Positions 16,438-26,004 are shown, numbered from the stretch's first letter. The stretch: 64,000 bases of DNA from Caenispirillum salinarum_A (GCF_044803115.1 NZ_CP085224.1:1860001-1924000), one strand, 5' to 3'. Notes: generated by a model from the sequence alone, not told the origin. A program made the numbers and translations.

Positions 16438-17895
16438 GTCGGCCCTGAAAAACGCCGAAGGCATTGAAATCCGGGGATTCCCAGGCGGGGCCAAATATCG
16501 GAAAATGCAGGGAATCGCCCCGTGACCCGCTGATTTCTGGTGTCCGCCGGTAAGACCGACCTGTTCCGCGAGCGTCTGGACAACATCATCAACCCGCGCC
16601 ATTCGCTGGTGCGTCTGGCCGGGGTGGTGCCCTGGGATCGGTTTGATGATGCCTTCGGCGGGTTTTTCAAGCCTGTCGGGCGGAAGGCGAAGCCGACCCG
16701 GCTGATGGTCGGCCTCCACTATCTGAAGCACATCCACGACCTGTCCGACGAGGAGGTGGTGGAGCGGTGGGTGGAAAATCCCTATTGGCAGCATTTCTGC
16801 GGGTTTGAGTTCTTCCAGCACGAGCCGCCCATCGACGCCAGCACGATGACGCGCTGGCGCAAGCGCATCGGCCCGGAAGGCATGGAGGAGGTCCTGAGGG
16901 CCACGGTGGAGGCCGCACTGCGGGCGGGGGCGGCGAAGCCGTCGTCGCTGGAGCGCGTCAGCGTGGACACCACCGTGCAGCCCAAGGCCATCGCGCACCC
17001 GACGGACAGCCGCTTGTACCTCCGCGCCTTGCAGACCCTGGTCCGCCAGGCGAAGCGCCATGGCATCGTGCTGCGGCAGAGCTACACCCGGCTGGCGAAG
17101 CGGGCCTCCATCAAGGCCGGCCGCTATGCCCATGCCCGGCAGTTTCGCCGCATGCGCCGCGAGCTGAAGCGGCTGCGCACCTTCCTCGGGCGCGTGTATC
17201 GCGACGTGGGCCGTAAGATTGCCGGCGACGACCTGCTGGAAGGGCGTTTCGCCCACCTGCTTGGCCTGGTCGAACGGCTGCTGGCCCAGAAGCCCAAGGA
17301 CAAGAACAAGCTCTACGCCCTGCATGCGCCGGAGGTGGTCTGCATCTCCAAGGGCAAGGCCCGCACACCCTACGAGTTCGGCTGCAAGGTCGGCATCGCC
17401 GCCACCAACCGCGAGGGCCTCGTGGTCGCCGCGAAGGCCTTCGAGGGAAATCCCTACGACGGCCACACCCTGGCCGCCACCGTGGCGCAGGCGACGGCGC
17501 TGTCCGGCGTCGAGCCCGAGCGGGTGTACGTGGACAAGGGCTACCGCGGCCACGACTACAAGGGCGCGGCCTCCGTCATGATCGCGGGCCGAAGCCGTGG
17601 CCTGACGCCGACCATGAAGCGCGAGTTGAAACGCAGATCGAGCATCGAGGCCAACATCGGCCACATGAAGAACGAGGGAAGGCTTGATCGGAACTGGCTG
17701 CTCGGACACGCTGGCGACGCCATCAACGCCCTCCTTGCGGCCGCCGCCCACAATCTGCGCCTTGCCATCAACGCCCTGGCGCTTTTGCTTGCCTGGATTC
17801 TGGCAAGCCGCCCCTCGGCCCATGCAAAATCGGATACTTGGCCCGCGACCCTGACCCCTGGCGCATCAACCGCTTAGCCGTTTTTCAGGGCCGAC
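16438..17895 (+). mobile_element. IS5-like element, copy 1, complete
   Basis: The element is 1,458 bp. The terminal repeats GTCGGCCCTGAAAAACG are identical over 17 bp at both ends. The flanks are TCCTTA on the left and TACTTA on the right, giving TA or an imperfect 6-bp duplication. It is inserted directly at the TA beside the IS630 tip. It is the same length as, and nearly identical to, the inverted copy at 24408. Confidence 0.95.
16540..17877 (+). CDS. IS5-family transposase
   Basis: The protein has 445 residues, MSAGKTDLFRERLDNI.... The DUF772-type N-terminal domain (~20-110) holds 'YLKHIHDLSDEEVVERW' and 'STMTRWRKRIG'. The catalytic DDE residues lie in 'ERVSVDTTVQPKAIAHP', 'RVYVDKGYRGHDY' and 'RRSSIEANIGHMK'. 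The ORF is intact and differs by very few residues from the copy at 24426 (FAHLLG here, FARLLG there), so both are recent. Confidence 0.95.
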   Translation: MSAGKTDLFRERLDNIINPRHSLVRLAGVVPWDRFDDAFGGFFKPVGRKAKPTRLMVGLHYLKHIHDLSDEEVVERWVENPYWQHFCGFEFFQHEPPIDASTMTRWRKRIGPEGMEEVLRATVEAALRAGAAKPSSLERVSVDTTVQPKAIAHPTDSRLYLRALQTLVRQAKRHGIVLRQSYTRLAKRASIKAGRYAHARQFRRMRRELKRLRTFLGRVYRDVGRKIAGDDLLEGRFAHLLGLVERLLAQKPKDKNKLYALHAPEVVCISKGKARTPYEFGCKVGIAATNREGLVVAAKAFEGNPYDGHTLAATVAQATALSGVEPERVYVDKGYRGHDYKGAASVMIAGRSRGLTPTMKRELKRRSSIEANIGHMKNEGRLDRNWLLGHAGDAINALLAAAAHNLRLAINALALLLAWILASRPSAHAKSDTWPATLTPGASTA

Positions 17896-18085
17896 TACTT
17901 ATCATCTCGCCGCAAACTGGGCGACCGTGCCAGTTTGCGCAAGGTAGACGGCCATGGCGCCCAATCGGGCGTAAGCGTCCAACCATGGCCGCTGACAAAC
18001 GACCTTCCGCTATGAAACCGGAAGGCCGATGTCGCCAGCGGCCGAGCCGCATGGCGCCGTTTGACGCTTCCTGCCCTCCGGCTGG
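17896..18085. other. Intergenic with a 10-bp inverted repeat
   Basis: This gap between IS5-like copy 1 and the beta-helix gene contains a perfect inverted repeat CGCAAACTGG / CCAGTTTGCG (17911-17920 and 17930-17939, 9-bp loop) and a smaller one CCTTCCG / CGGAAGG (18003-18009 and 18019-18025). Neither has a T-run, so they may be operators or degraded terminators of the leftward operon. Confidence 0.5.
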
Positions 18086-19333
18086 TTAAGGATCAATCAA
18101 GAATGCGCTGTTTTCATGCAGAAGCATCGGGTTCGGCGCCATGATCGTATTGTCAGTGAGCATGCCATTCGAATGCTCGAGCGTTTGGATGCCGGCATGC
18201 TGGTGATCGCTCTCAACAACGATCTCGTTCGAAACGATGCTCCAGTTTCTGCCGGAAATCCTGGCCCCATCGCCGTTTAGTGCCGTTATTCTGTTGTCTA
18301 ACAGAACAGTATTCTCTGCCCGGGAGAATGAAGCCAGGGCAGCCTTCCGCTCCTCTGTAGGCGAATGGGTGAGGTCAGCGTGAATATTGTTTTTTTCTAT
18401 GACTGTTCTTCGTGGAGAATACTCTCCTTTGTCGAAGAGAATGCAGCAGTTGTATAACGCCTTGATATCGTTTGACAGAATCTTGTTGTTATGTCCAGCA
18501 AGATAGATGCCGACCGCCCGATCGGCATCAATGGTGTTCTGCGCGATGAGATTGGAGTTGGCCGGTCCATAGCCGGAGACTGTCGATATGGCGGAGCCAT
18601 ATCCGCCTGTCACCGTGTTTCTCGCGACAATGTTGTGGTCAGCGTCTTTATAAAGAAGAATGCCGTTCGATGAGAAATGGTATGCTCCGGTAGACAGGCA
18701 AGTGTTGTCAACGATTAAGTTATTCGTTGCTCCGTTTGACAGTTCTATGTAGTCACCGAAGTCGGTGACGCTGCATTGCTTTACAACGCAGCGTGCGCTT
18801 TTTCCGGTGAGCCATATTCCATAGCCATGCCCTTCCGTTACGCTTACTCTTTCGACGGAACTGTTGGCTACGTTCCAAAATGTTACTCCGTTAATTCTTG
18901 CGTCGCGCGACCCTTCTTGCCACCCAAAGCCATTGCACCGAATGGTCACGTCAGAGATGGCAATGTTACTATTCCCCTTCTTCCAGTTTGCGTTCGTAAA
19001 GACGTGTGTCCGGTCTTCCGTTTGTTGCATAACTGAAATAATGGTGTCTTGGCCGGCACCCTTCAGCGTTACATTTGACGGGATTTTCAGCGAGTTGACC
19101 TTTCGGTCGAACTTGATGTGCCAAACCCCCTCAGGCACATGAACCGTTCCGCCGCCGATTTCAGCGGCGTGTTCCAGAGCGGCTTGGAACGCGCTCAGAT
19201 TGTCCCTACCAGGGTCGGGCGCCGCCCCGAAGTCAGTTACGAGAAGATTGTTCTTGGCGCGGGAATCGACTGGAACGAGGAAGAGGGCGCTTGCGGCGCC
19301 TCCTCCGAGTAAGAGGTTACGACGTGACAGCAT
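18086..19333 (-). CDS. Exported right-handed beta-helix (pectate-lyase-3 type) protein
   Basis: The protein has 415 residues. The N-terminus SRRNLLLGGGAASALFL is a twin-arginine-type signal with cleavage after a 'DSRA' site (~26). The 'FGAAPDPGRDNLSAFQAALE' block is the entry of the pectate-lyase superfamily fold. Many short Asn-rich turns follow ('NNLIVDNTC', 'HNKILSNDI'), giving NosD/parallel-beta-helix coils to ~400. Such proteins in glycan loci bind or cleave the polymer in the periplasm or outside. Last gene of the leftward operon 23940-18086. Base composition is less GC-rich than its neighbours. The enzymatic activity is unproven. Confidence 0.75.
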   Translation of the reverse strand: MLSRRNLLLGGGAASALFLVPVDSRAKNNLLVTDFGAAPDPGRDNLSAFQAALEHAAEIGGGTVHVPEGVWHIKFDRKVNSLKIPSNVTLKGAGQDTIISVMQQTEDRTHVFTNANWKKGNSNIAISDVTIRCNGFGWQEGSRDARINGVTFWNVANSSVERVSVTEGHGYGIWLTGKSARCVVKQCSVTDFGDYIELSNGATNNLIVDNTCLSTGAYHFSSNGILLYKDADHNIVARNTVTGGYGSAISTVSGYGPANSNLIAQNTIDADRAVGIYLAGHNNKILSNDIKALYNCCILFDKGEYSPRRTVIEKNNIHADLTHSPTEERKAALASFSRAENTVLLDNRITALNGDGARISGRNWSIVSNEIVVESDHQHAGIQTLEHSNGMLTDNTIMAPNPMLLHENSAFLIDP

Positions 19334-19342
19334 CGGGGCTTC

Positions 19343-20605
19343 CTAAAATTCTTTACCGTTACTTGCTGAAGCTTTGGAGTCGCAAGAGGGGGAATCGACT
19401 GCGCCGTTGACTGGCGTCGCCGGCCGGCGCGTCAGCCCCAGCACCATAATGAGAGGCATCCAGAAGAAGAGCCAGTTTTCCTCGGGCGATCGCACAATGG
19501 AGCTCATATCGGTCAATCCGGCGACGGCTGGTAGCGTGACTAGGGCAAGCAGCAGCGCGCGCTGACGGCTATCTCTGGCGCGGAAGGCGCGCCACGCCAT
19601 GCTGCCCAGCAGTGCGACCACCAGTAACAGGCCGATGGTCCCCCCATAATACAGCGCCGAGATATATAAACTGTGGGGAAAGCTCCATTGCTCCGAGAAG
19701 GCGATGCCATTCGCGATTCCCAACCCCAGTATTGGCTGTTCGCTGACCCGCTCCAGTGCGATACTCCAGATTTCCATCCGGAAAGACGAACGCTGCAGGT
19801 TCTGTTGTGCCGTGGACAGGATATCGTGCAGCGGTCCCGGCAAGCCCAATTCGGCAACGGGCGGCATTTGAAGGAGCAGCAGCGCCGCGCATGCCCCGGC
19901 CACTCCGACGGACAGTATGGCCGCGACTCCGAGCCGTGATCCGATGGCGCAAGCATAAACCAGTAGCGCAATGCTCCAGGTAAGAAGCGGTCCGCGGCTG
20001 CCCGTAAGATAGACGAAGATACTGACGAGAGTTACGGTGGCGATACCCAGGAATATCGACCGTCTGGTATTGTCACGATTGAGCAGGGGCAGAGCCAGGA
20101 GCCCTGCAAAGATCATGACATTGGCCCCCAGAATGGGGTGTCGGGTCTCTGCCCAACCGGTAAGGCGTGCGTCCGCCCCCTCAACAAGGTAACGCGTGAT
20201 GGAAATGCAGGCGTTCATCATCGCCGCCACCGGGACACCAAGAAGCAGGCGTTGTCTCCAGGCGTCTGATGAATGCGTGAAAACAGCCACTCCCGCGACG
20301 ATGAACAGAGACGAGGCCGCCCAGCCCGCCAGGGCGTCTCCAACCAACCCGGCGGACGTCTCCACGCTCCAAAGGGTGCTGGCGGCGAACCATGTTGTGG
20401 CGGCCAGCGCCAGCCACAGGCCCTTGTCCCGGAGCCAGTCCTGAGTCCGCTCACGCCATGCCATCCAGAGCGTTAGTGGCACGATTATCGCGTAGAAGGG
20501 GAAGGCCCATGTGGGTGTGGGCCGAACCAGATAGCCAGAGATAATGAAGATGGTGAATACCGCGACAAGCGTGCCGGGGTGGCCGATAACTCTTAGCGCG
20601 CCCAT
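19343..20605 (-). CDS. O-antigen polymerase/ligase (Wzy/WaaL family)
   Basis: The 420-residue polytopic protein has about 11 hydrophobic helices. The Wzy_C region holds 'VYLTGSRGPLLTW' (~215) and a large periplasmic loop with 'EQPILGLGIANG' and 'FPHSLYISALYYGG' (~300-330). The His in PHSLY is typical of O-antigen ligase-type proteins. Its role is polymerising lipid-linked repeats or ligating glycan to lipid A core. It overlaps the upstream GT gene by 13 bp. Confidence 0.85.
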   Translation of the reverse strand: MGALRVIGHPGTLVAVFTIFIISGYLVRPTPTWAFPFYAIIVPLTLWMAWRERTQDWLRDKGLWLALAATTWFAASTLWSVETSAGLVGDALAGWAASSLFIVAGVAVFTHSSDAWRQRLLLGVPVAAMMNACISITRYLVEGADARLTGWAETRHPILGANVMIFAGLLALPLLNRDNTRRSIFLGIATVTLVSIFVYLTGSRGPLLTWSIALLVYACAIGSRLGVAAILSVGVAGACAALLLLQMPPVAELGLPGPLHDILSTAQQNLQRSSFRMEIWSIALERVSEQPILGLGIANGIAFSEQWSFPHSLYISALYYGGTIGLLLVVALLGSMAWRAFRARDSRQRALLLALVTLPAVAGLTDMSSIVRSPEENWLFFWMPLIMVLGLTRRPATPVNGAVDSPSCDSKASASNGKEF

Positions 20606-21642
20606 CGGAAAGCCCAGGGATCCACGGATTCATACATTACGTCGATCATGTACGCCGAGATACGTGTGGCATCGAACATTGTGCGGTAGGCCCGCCAACC
20701 GGCTTCCGCCACGCGGCGGCGCGTCGCATCGTCGGCGCGGAAAGCCGCGATTCGTTGCAACAGTTCATCCTCGGTTGAATAAAATCCCAGTTCGGACTCA
20801 TCAAAGAGCTCACCATAACCCGTGGCGCGGTCAATGAAGGTTAGCAGGCCGCTCCCGCACAGGTGCGCCATGCGATCGGAGGTGTACAGATGGACGTCGT
20901 TGCGGCGGCTGAGGTTGAGGCCCATCGCGGCGCTTGAAAGGGCGATTTCGTACGGTCGGCCGAATTTCCGCGGCGCGCCGTTGACGCCGGGCAGGTCGCA
21001 GCGCAGGTCAGGCATCCGTTCATGGATCCGATCCGCGATCTCGTTGCCGCAGGTCATGCGCCCGGCGTGAAAGCGCTCTTGCGTGCCAAGTCCCGCCGGG
21101 AAAAACAGGTCATGCGGTAGCGCCTCACGGTCCATCTCGAAGCAACGGGCGCGTTCGATGGAGGGGTCGACGGGGTTGGGAAGAAAGGCCACGCGATGAC
21201 TGTCGGCCGCCAAATCCCGCAGCATCGATCCGGCGGTTGAGACGAACGTCCAGTCGACGAGGTCGATCTTGCTGTTGATGCGCGCCACGTTGTCCGCCTC
21301 GAAGAGCGGGTCGACATTCCACTGCGCGAGTATCGCCTGTGGCAATTTTTCTCGCAGAGCCTCTAATGTCTGGCGCCGAATGGTGTCGGCGTGTCCGAAC
21401 AGGATGAGGTCCGGGTGGTAATCCTGGGCGACTTCAAGCAGCGTCCTGTTGACGCCACCGATTCCTGCCTTCGTGGTCCTGAAGATGGTCGATGCGCGTG
21501 CGATGTCGCGGTCGCTGAAGTTGAGCACGAAGTGGCCGGCCCGGACCAGGCCGTTGCTCAACTTGAAAGACACGCCGAAGTGGCCGGCACCCTTGGCGCG
21601 GAGCATCAGGTTGGCAACATGCAGAATTCTTAGGTGTCGCAT
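20593..21642 (-). CDS. Glycosyltransferase of CgeB / GT1-like type
   Basis: The 349-residue GT-B-like protein has an N-terminal half 'RILHVANLMLRAKGAGHFG' and 'YHPDLILFGHADTI'. Its C-terminal half has 'FGRPYEIALSSAAMGLNLSR', 'DVHLYTSDRMAHLCGSGLLT' and 'STEDELLQRIAAF', the Glyco_trans_1_2 pattern used by CgeB-like enzymes. The start overlaps the upstream GT9 stop by one base (TAATG). Sugar unknown. Confidence 0.78.
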   Translation of the reverse strand: MRHLRILHVANLMLRAKGAGHFGVSFKLSNGLVRAGHFVLNFSDRDIARASTIFRTTKAGIGGVNRTLLEVAQDYHPDLILFGHADTIRRQTLEALREKLPQAILAQWNVDPLFEADNVARINSKIDLVDWTFVSTAGSMLRDLAADSHRVAFLPNPVDPSIERARCFEMDREALPHDLFFPAGLGTQERFHAGRMTCGNEIADRIHERMPDLRCDLPGVNGAPRKFGRPYEIALSSAAMGLNLSRRNDVHLYTSDRMAHLCGSGLLTFIDRATGYGELFDESELGFYSTEDELLQRIAAFRADDATRRRVAEAGWRAYRTMFDATRISAYMIDVMYESVDPWAFRWAR

Positions 21643-22667
21643 TAGAGCTCAAGCCCCGGGGCTGCGGACGTTTTCGGCGGGCGAGGCCGCTGTTCGCGCT
21701 TGAGAAGGTCAAGCACAGCCGCCTCGACCGCCGTGGGCGTGAGGCTCTCCATGAGGGACCCCGTCGTAGCCACGTCGAAATCGGGTCTGCGCATGTAATC
21801 CTTCCACTCCTTGAACGTCTCGGGTGTGCGCACACTGACGGCATGATTCGACCAGGGGGCGTAACAGCGATCGTCCGTCGGCCCAAAAAGACCCACCGTT
21901 GGGACACCAGCGGTGGCGGCCATGTGCATCAGACCGCTGTCGTTGCCGATATACAGGTGGCAGCGCCCAAGCACGGCTTGCACTACCAGCAAATGAGCAT
22001 CGCCGATGAGGTTTAGGCACCTGTCGCCCAACGCGGCGGCCAGTGGCGCGGCGGCTTCGCGTTCGTGCGGGGCGCCAAGCAGAGCGACGCTAGCGCCGTC
22101 AAAGGCGCCGCCAGGGCCCGTAAGGCGCTCCACCAAATCCTTCCAGTAGGCGATGGGCCACGTCTTGCCGGGCCAATTCGCGGTGGGTCCAAGCCCCAGA
22201 ACCATTTTCCCGTCGGGAATGATCTTGCGAGCGGCGGCCTCGTCCTCGGGCCGGACACAAACGCGCGGTGGGGGAGGGTTTTCCTGCAGTCCGACGAGGC
22301 TTGCGTTCATTGCCACGCGATGGACCCTCCGGTCCTTCGGCAACACGTGCCGGTGGCGGGCCCAGAGCAGCCAGGGCAGGGCGGAGCGCCGCATGTCGAC
22401 GACGCGCCACCAGCGTCGGGTCACTGTCTGCTTCCATATCTCACGCCAGTGGCCGCCGCGCTTGCGCTTGCGCACCGTGAGCAGCCGGTCGAGGTTTGGG
22501 AGGCCCTCGAAAAGTTGCGCGGGTACCTGGCCCGTGACGACGGTGACGCGAAGGTCAGGTTCCTGGACAAGCAAGTGATTCAGGACGCCCGTAGAGAGCA
22601 CAGCATCGCCGATTTGATTTGACGTGATGAACAGGAGGCGGCGAGGGCGGGACATATCGGTGCTCAA
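21642..22667 (-). CDS. GT9 heptosyltransferase-family protein
   Basis: The protein has 341 residues. It starts 'RRLLFITSNQIGDAVLSTGV', the GT9 (ADP-heptose:LPS heptosyltransferase) N-terminal motif with the GDxV element. 'GLGPTANWPGKTWPIAYW' and 'LYIGNDSGLMHMAATAGVPT' with 'LFGPTDDRCYAPW' are the conserved C-terminal sites. It likely adds a heptose or related sugar to LPS core; gmhA at 47342 would feed the same pathway. First GT after the 250-bp gap following the WecA-like gene. Confidence 0.9.
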   Translation of the reverse strand: MSTDMSRPRRLLFITSNQIGDAVLSTGVLNHLLVQEPDLRVTVVTGQVPAQLFEGLPNLDRLLTVRKRKRGGHWREIWKQTVTRRWWRVVDMRRSALPWLLWARHRHVLPKDRRVHRVAMNASLVGLQENPPPPRVCVRPEDEAAARKIIPDGKMVLGLGPTANWPGKTWPIAYWKDLVERLTGPGGAFDGASVALLGAPHEREAAAPLAAALGDRCLNLIGDAHLLVVQAVLGRCHLYIGNDSGLMHMAATAGVPTVGLFGPTDDRCYAPWSNHAVSVRTPETFKEWKDYMRRPDFDVATTGSLMESLTPTAVEAAVLDLLKREQRPRPPKTSAAPGLEL

Positions 22668-22917
22668 GGCATTCTTTCAGCGTTCGGACGGCCGTTGTCG
22701 CGGGGCGGATGCCGTATTGCCCCGCACCCGATCCACGCGCACTTAGCGCAGGCAGGTTGTGCGGAGCCCGGCGCTTGACCGGCTGGGAACGACGCGGCCG
22801 AATCATGCACGAAGTCGCCCGCTGTGCAAGCAGAATGCGCCGCCTGCTACCGCGTCCGAGTCCATTGTTCGGGGCAGGGGCGCCGTTGCCGCGGGCCGAT
22901 GCTCGACGCGTCGCCGG
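22668..22917. other. Intergenic, no gene recognised
   Basis: This 250-bp GC-rich gap lies between two leftward glycan genes. Overlapping frames here give only Arg/Pro-rich translations. No clear promoter or terminator was seen. Confidence 0.4.
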
Positions 22918-23940
22918 TTATGGGCGTCCGGCCCGAATCCAGGTCAACAGAAAGCCGCCGCAGACCAGGGAGACCAGGATCAGGGCGCCCGTGAGGGCGA
23001 TGGGGATGTACCCGCTCGCGGCGGCTATGGCACAGCCGATGAGCCCGATGTTCAAGAGAGCCACCGCCGTGCTCGCGATGTCGTGGCCCACGCCCCCGCG
23101 CGTCGCGAGCTGATAGAAGTGGCTGCGATGTGGGGTCCACGGTTTCTCGCCCCGCGCCGTCCGGCGCAGGAGAGTGAACGTGGCGTCCACCAAATAGTAC
23201 AGCGCCAGGATGACGGCGGCGGCCAAGTGGCCGGTGGCAGCCAGCGCGATCAGCAGGAATCCCACCGCGTAGCCCAGCGGCACGCTGCCCACGTCGCCCA
23301 TGAACAGGCGGGCGGGATGCCAGTTCCACAGCAGGAACCCCATGGCTGCCGCCATCAGCACGATCCCTGGCACCAGAAAACCCTCCGGCACGAGTCCGAC
23401 CAGCGCCAGGAGGGCAAGCCCGCCGCCGATGGAGCCCGTTTCGACCCCCGTAATGCCGTCGATGCCGTCCATGAAGTTGTAGAGGTTGACGAACCACAGC
23501 CAGCCCAGTCCGGCCAGCGTGTGGTCGAGCCACAGAGGCACGGCACCGCCCAGCACCAACGCCTCGGCGGGAAGCAGCGTAATGCCCAGCGCCACGGCGG
23601 CGGCCTGCATAGCCAAGCGCGGTAACGGTGGAAGCGGGCGCCGGTCATCAATCCAGGACACCGCCGCAAGCACTACGGCCGCCGCCAAAATGGAAACCGT
23701 CACCCACGGCGCTCCCAGGGGGGCAGGCGCCCCCGCCGCCAGCGCCAGCGTCCACATGCCGACAACCAGTGGCACCACCGCTAGTCCGCCGCCGCGCGGG
23801 GTCGGCAGCGCGTGGCTCGAGCGTTCGTTGGGCCGGTCGAGAATTTGGCGCAGGCGCAGCCAGGCTAGAACGCTGCCGGTCAGGAAGACGCTAGCGCAGG
23901 CGGTTACCGCGAAGAGGGGCAGGGCGAAGGCGTCAGTCAT
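22918..23940 (-). CDS. WecA/MraY-type undecaprenyl-phosphate sugar-1-phosphate transferase (GT4 family)
   Basis: The protein has 340 residues from the ATG at 23940 (MTDAFALPLFAV); the frame extends 12 codons further but lacks support. There are about ten membrane helices. Cytoplasmic motifs are 'SWIDDRRPLPP' (DD site), 'NLYNFMDGIDGITGVE' (NxxNxxDGIDG), 'FMGDVGSVPLGY' and a late 'PHRSHFYQ'. This set defines the PNPT family that moves a sugar phosphate to undecaprenyl phosphate. It would start the repeat unit assembled by the other GTs. First gene of the leftward operon. Confidence 0.92.
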   Translation of the reverse strand: MTDAFALPLFAVTACASVFLTGSVLAWLRLRQILDRPNERSSHALPTPRGGGLAVVPLVVGMWTLALAAGAPAPLGAPWVTVSILAAAVVLAAVSWIDDRRPLPPLPRLAMQAAAVALGITLLPAEALVLGGAVPLWLDHTLAGLGWLWFVNLYNFMDGIDGITGVETGSIGGGLALLALVGLVPEGFLVPGIVLMAAAMGFLLWNWHPARLFMGDVGSVPLGYAVGFLLIALAATGHLAAAVILALYYLVDATFTLLRRTARGEKPWTPHRSHFYQLATRGGVGHDIASTAVALLNIGLIGCAIAAASGYIPIALTGALILVSLVCGGFLLTWIRAGRP

Positions 23941-24401
23941 GGCGCAGGATGATGCACGGCAACTGCTGTTCTGCAAGTGGATCCGGGCGTCGCAGCAGTT
24001 TTTTTCCGCTTCTGGTGTGATGGCCCGGGCACCGCAGGCTACTCTACGAGGTTCTACGTGGTGCTGAAGGCGTCAGACGCTGGCATCTATCATGCTGCCG
24101 AGCGCGGCGTGATCGGTGCCAGTGCAGGAGGTAAGCGCTGCCTGCTCCAAGACCTTCACAATCTCACCGCCCGCCACCCCTGATGCGCAGCTGGTCACTT
24201 TCGACGGCGAAGTGTTCGAGTGGCAGGTGGTGATGACGCGCGCCATGGTGCACGGCCTTTCGACGCCGACCGCCGTCGTGCGGGCCGTGGGAGGGCGGGA
24301 GTCGCACGTCGACCTGCGCACCATCTTCAAGAAAGATGCGCCCTCGCTCGAGCGCCTTGCCGCAGTCCTCGTCGTCCCGGACGACAATGGCCTGCTGACA
24401 T

Positions 24402-24407
24402 TAAATA
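24402..24407. repeat. 6-bp target duplication of IS5-like copy 2 (left)
   Basis: TAAATA before the left tip at 24408 is repeated at 25866-25871 after the right tip. Using the full 6 bp, not only TA, restores the broken reading frame. Confidence 0.75.
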
Positions 24408-25865
24408 GTCGGCCCTGAAAAACGGCTAAGCGGTTGATGCGCCAGGGGTCAGGGTCGCGGGCCAAGTATCCGATTTTGCATGGGCCGAGGGGCGGCTTGC
24501 CAGAATCCAGGCAAGCAAAAGCGCCAGGGCGTTGATGGCAAGGCGCAGATTGTGGGCGGCGGCCGCAAGGAGGGCGTTGATGGCGTCGCCAGCGTGTCCG
24601 AGCAGCCAGTTCCGATCAAGCCTTCCCTCGTTCTTCATGTGGCCGATGTTGGCCTCGATGCTCGATCTGCGTTTCAACTCGCGCTTCATGGTCGGCGTCA
24701 GGCCACGGCTTCGGCCCGCGATCATGACGGAGGCCGCGCCCTTGTAGTCGTGGCCGCGGTAGCCCTTGTCCACGTACACCCGCTCGGGCTCGACGCCGGA
24801 CAGCGCCGTCGCCTGCGCCACGGTGGCGGCCAGGGTGTGGCCGTCGTAGGGATTTCCCTCGAAGGCCTTCGCGGCGACCACGAGGCCCTCGCGGTTGGTG
24901 GCGGCGATGCCGACCTTGCAGCCGAACTCGTAGGGTGTGCGGGCCTTGCCCTTGGAGATGCAGACCACCTCCGGCGCATGCAGGGCGTAGAGCTTGTTCT
25001 TGTCCTTGGGCTTCTGGGCCAGCAGCCGTTCGACCAGGCCGAGCAGGCGGGCGAAACGCCCTTCCAGCAGGTCGTCGCCGGCGATCTTACGGCCCACGTC
25101 GCGATACACGCGCCCGAGGAAGGTGCGCAGCCGCTTCAGCTCGCGGCGCATGCGGCGAAACTGCCGGGCATGGGCATAGCGGCCGGCCTTGATGGAGGCC
25201 CGCTTCGCCAGCCGGGTGTAGCTCTGCCGCAGCACGATGCCATGGCGCTTCGCCTGGCGGACCAGGGTCTGCAAGGCGCGGAGGTACAAGCGGCTGTCCG
25301 TCGGGTGCGCGATGGCCTTGGGCTGCACGGTGGTGTCCACGCTGACGCGCTCCAGCGACGACGGCTTCGCCGCCCCCGCCCGCAGTGCGGCCTCCACCGT
25401 GGCCCTCAGGACCTCCTCCATGCCTTCCGGGCCGATGCGCTTGCGCCAGCGCGTCATCGTGCTGGCGTCGATGGGCGGCTCGTGCTGGAAGAACTCAAAC
25501 CCGCAGAAATGCTGCCAATAGGGATTTTCCACCCACCGCTCCACCACCTCCTCGTCGGACAGGTCGTGGATGTGCTTCAGATAGTGGAGGCCGACCATCA
25601 GCCGGGTCGGCTTCGCCTTCCGCCCGACAGGCTTGAAAAACCCGCCGAAGGCATCATCAAACCGATCCCAGGGCACCACCCCGGCCAGACGCACCAGCGA
25701 ATGGCGCGGGTTGATGATGTTGTCCAGACGCTCGCGGAACAGGTCGGTCTTACCGGCGGACACCAGAAATCAGCGGGTCACGGGGCGATTCCCTGCATTT
25801 TCCGATATTTGGCCCCGCCTGGGAATCCCCGGATTTCAATGCCTTCGGCGTTTTTCAGGGCCGAC
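24408..25865 (-). mobile_element. IS5-like element, copy 2, complete
   Basis: The element is 1,458 bp, the same length as copy 1 (16438) and nearly identical but inverted. It has the same 17-bp terminal repeats and is flanked by TAAATA on both sides. It interrupts the exonuclease-like gene. Confidence 0.95.
24426..25763 (-). CDS. IS5-family transposase, second copy
   Basis: The 445-residue intact ORF matches the protein at 16540 except for a His-to-Arg change (LEGRFARLLG) and possibly few others. All DDE regions are present ('VSVDTT', 'VYVDKGYRG', 'SSIEANIGHMK'). Two intact copies plus the fragment at 189 show that this IS has been active recently in this genome. Confidence 0.95.
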   Translation of the reverse strand: MSAGKTDLFRERLDNIINPRHSLVRLAGVVPWDRFDDAFGGFFKPVGRKAKPTRLMVGLHYLKHIHDLSDEEVVERWVENPYWQHFCGFEFFQHEPPIDASTMTRWRKRIGPEGMEEVLRATVEAALRAGAAKPSSLERVSVDTTVQPKAIAHPTDSRLYLRALQTLVRQAKRHGIVLRQSYTRLAKRASIKAGRYAHARQFRRMRRELKRLRTFLGRVYRDVGRKIAGDDLLEGRFARLLGLVERLLAQKPKDKNKLYALHAPEVVCISKGKARTPYEFGCKVGIAATNREGLVVAAKAFEGNPYDGHTLAATVAQATALSGVEPERVYVDKGYRGHDYKGAASVMIAGRSRGLTPTMKRELKRRSSIEANIGHMKNEGRLDRNWLLGHAGDAINALLAAAAHNLRLAINALALLLAWILASRPSAHAKSDTWPATLTPGASTA

Positions 25866-25871
25866 TAAATA
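25866..25871. repeat. 6-bp target duplication of IS5-like copy 2 (right)
   Basis: TAAATA, partner of 24402-24407. Confidence 0.75.
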
Positions 25872-26004
25872 GCCCTGCGGTCATCGAGCGCGCCGTCAAG
25901 CGGCAGATCCAGGAAAAGACCTTCACCGTCGCAATTCTCTTCATCCGCTACCTGTTTTGGCGCGAGGACATGACGGAGGGACAGCACATTCAGACTTTGC
26001 GGGA

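Noticed and set aside
16435..17823. Long antisense frame (462 codons) over the IS5-like transposase, also at 24480-25868
   Set aside because: It is a high-GC shadow: Gly/His/Ala-rich, no motifs, and it appears only opposite the real transposase.
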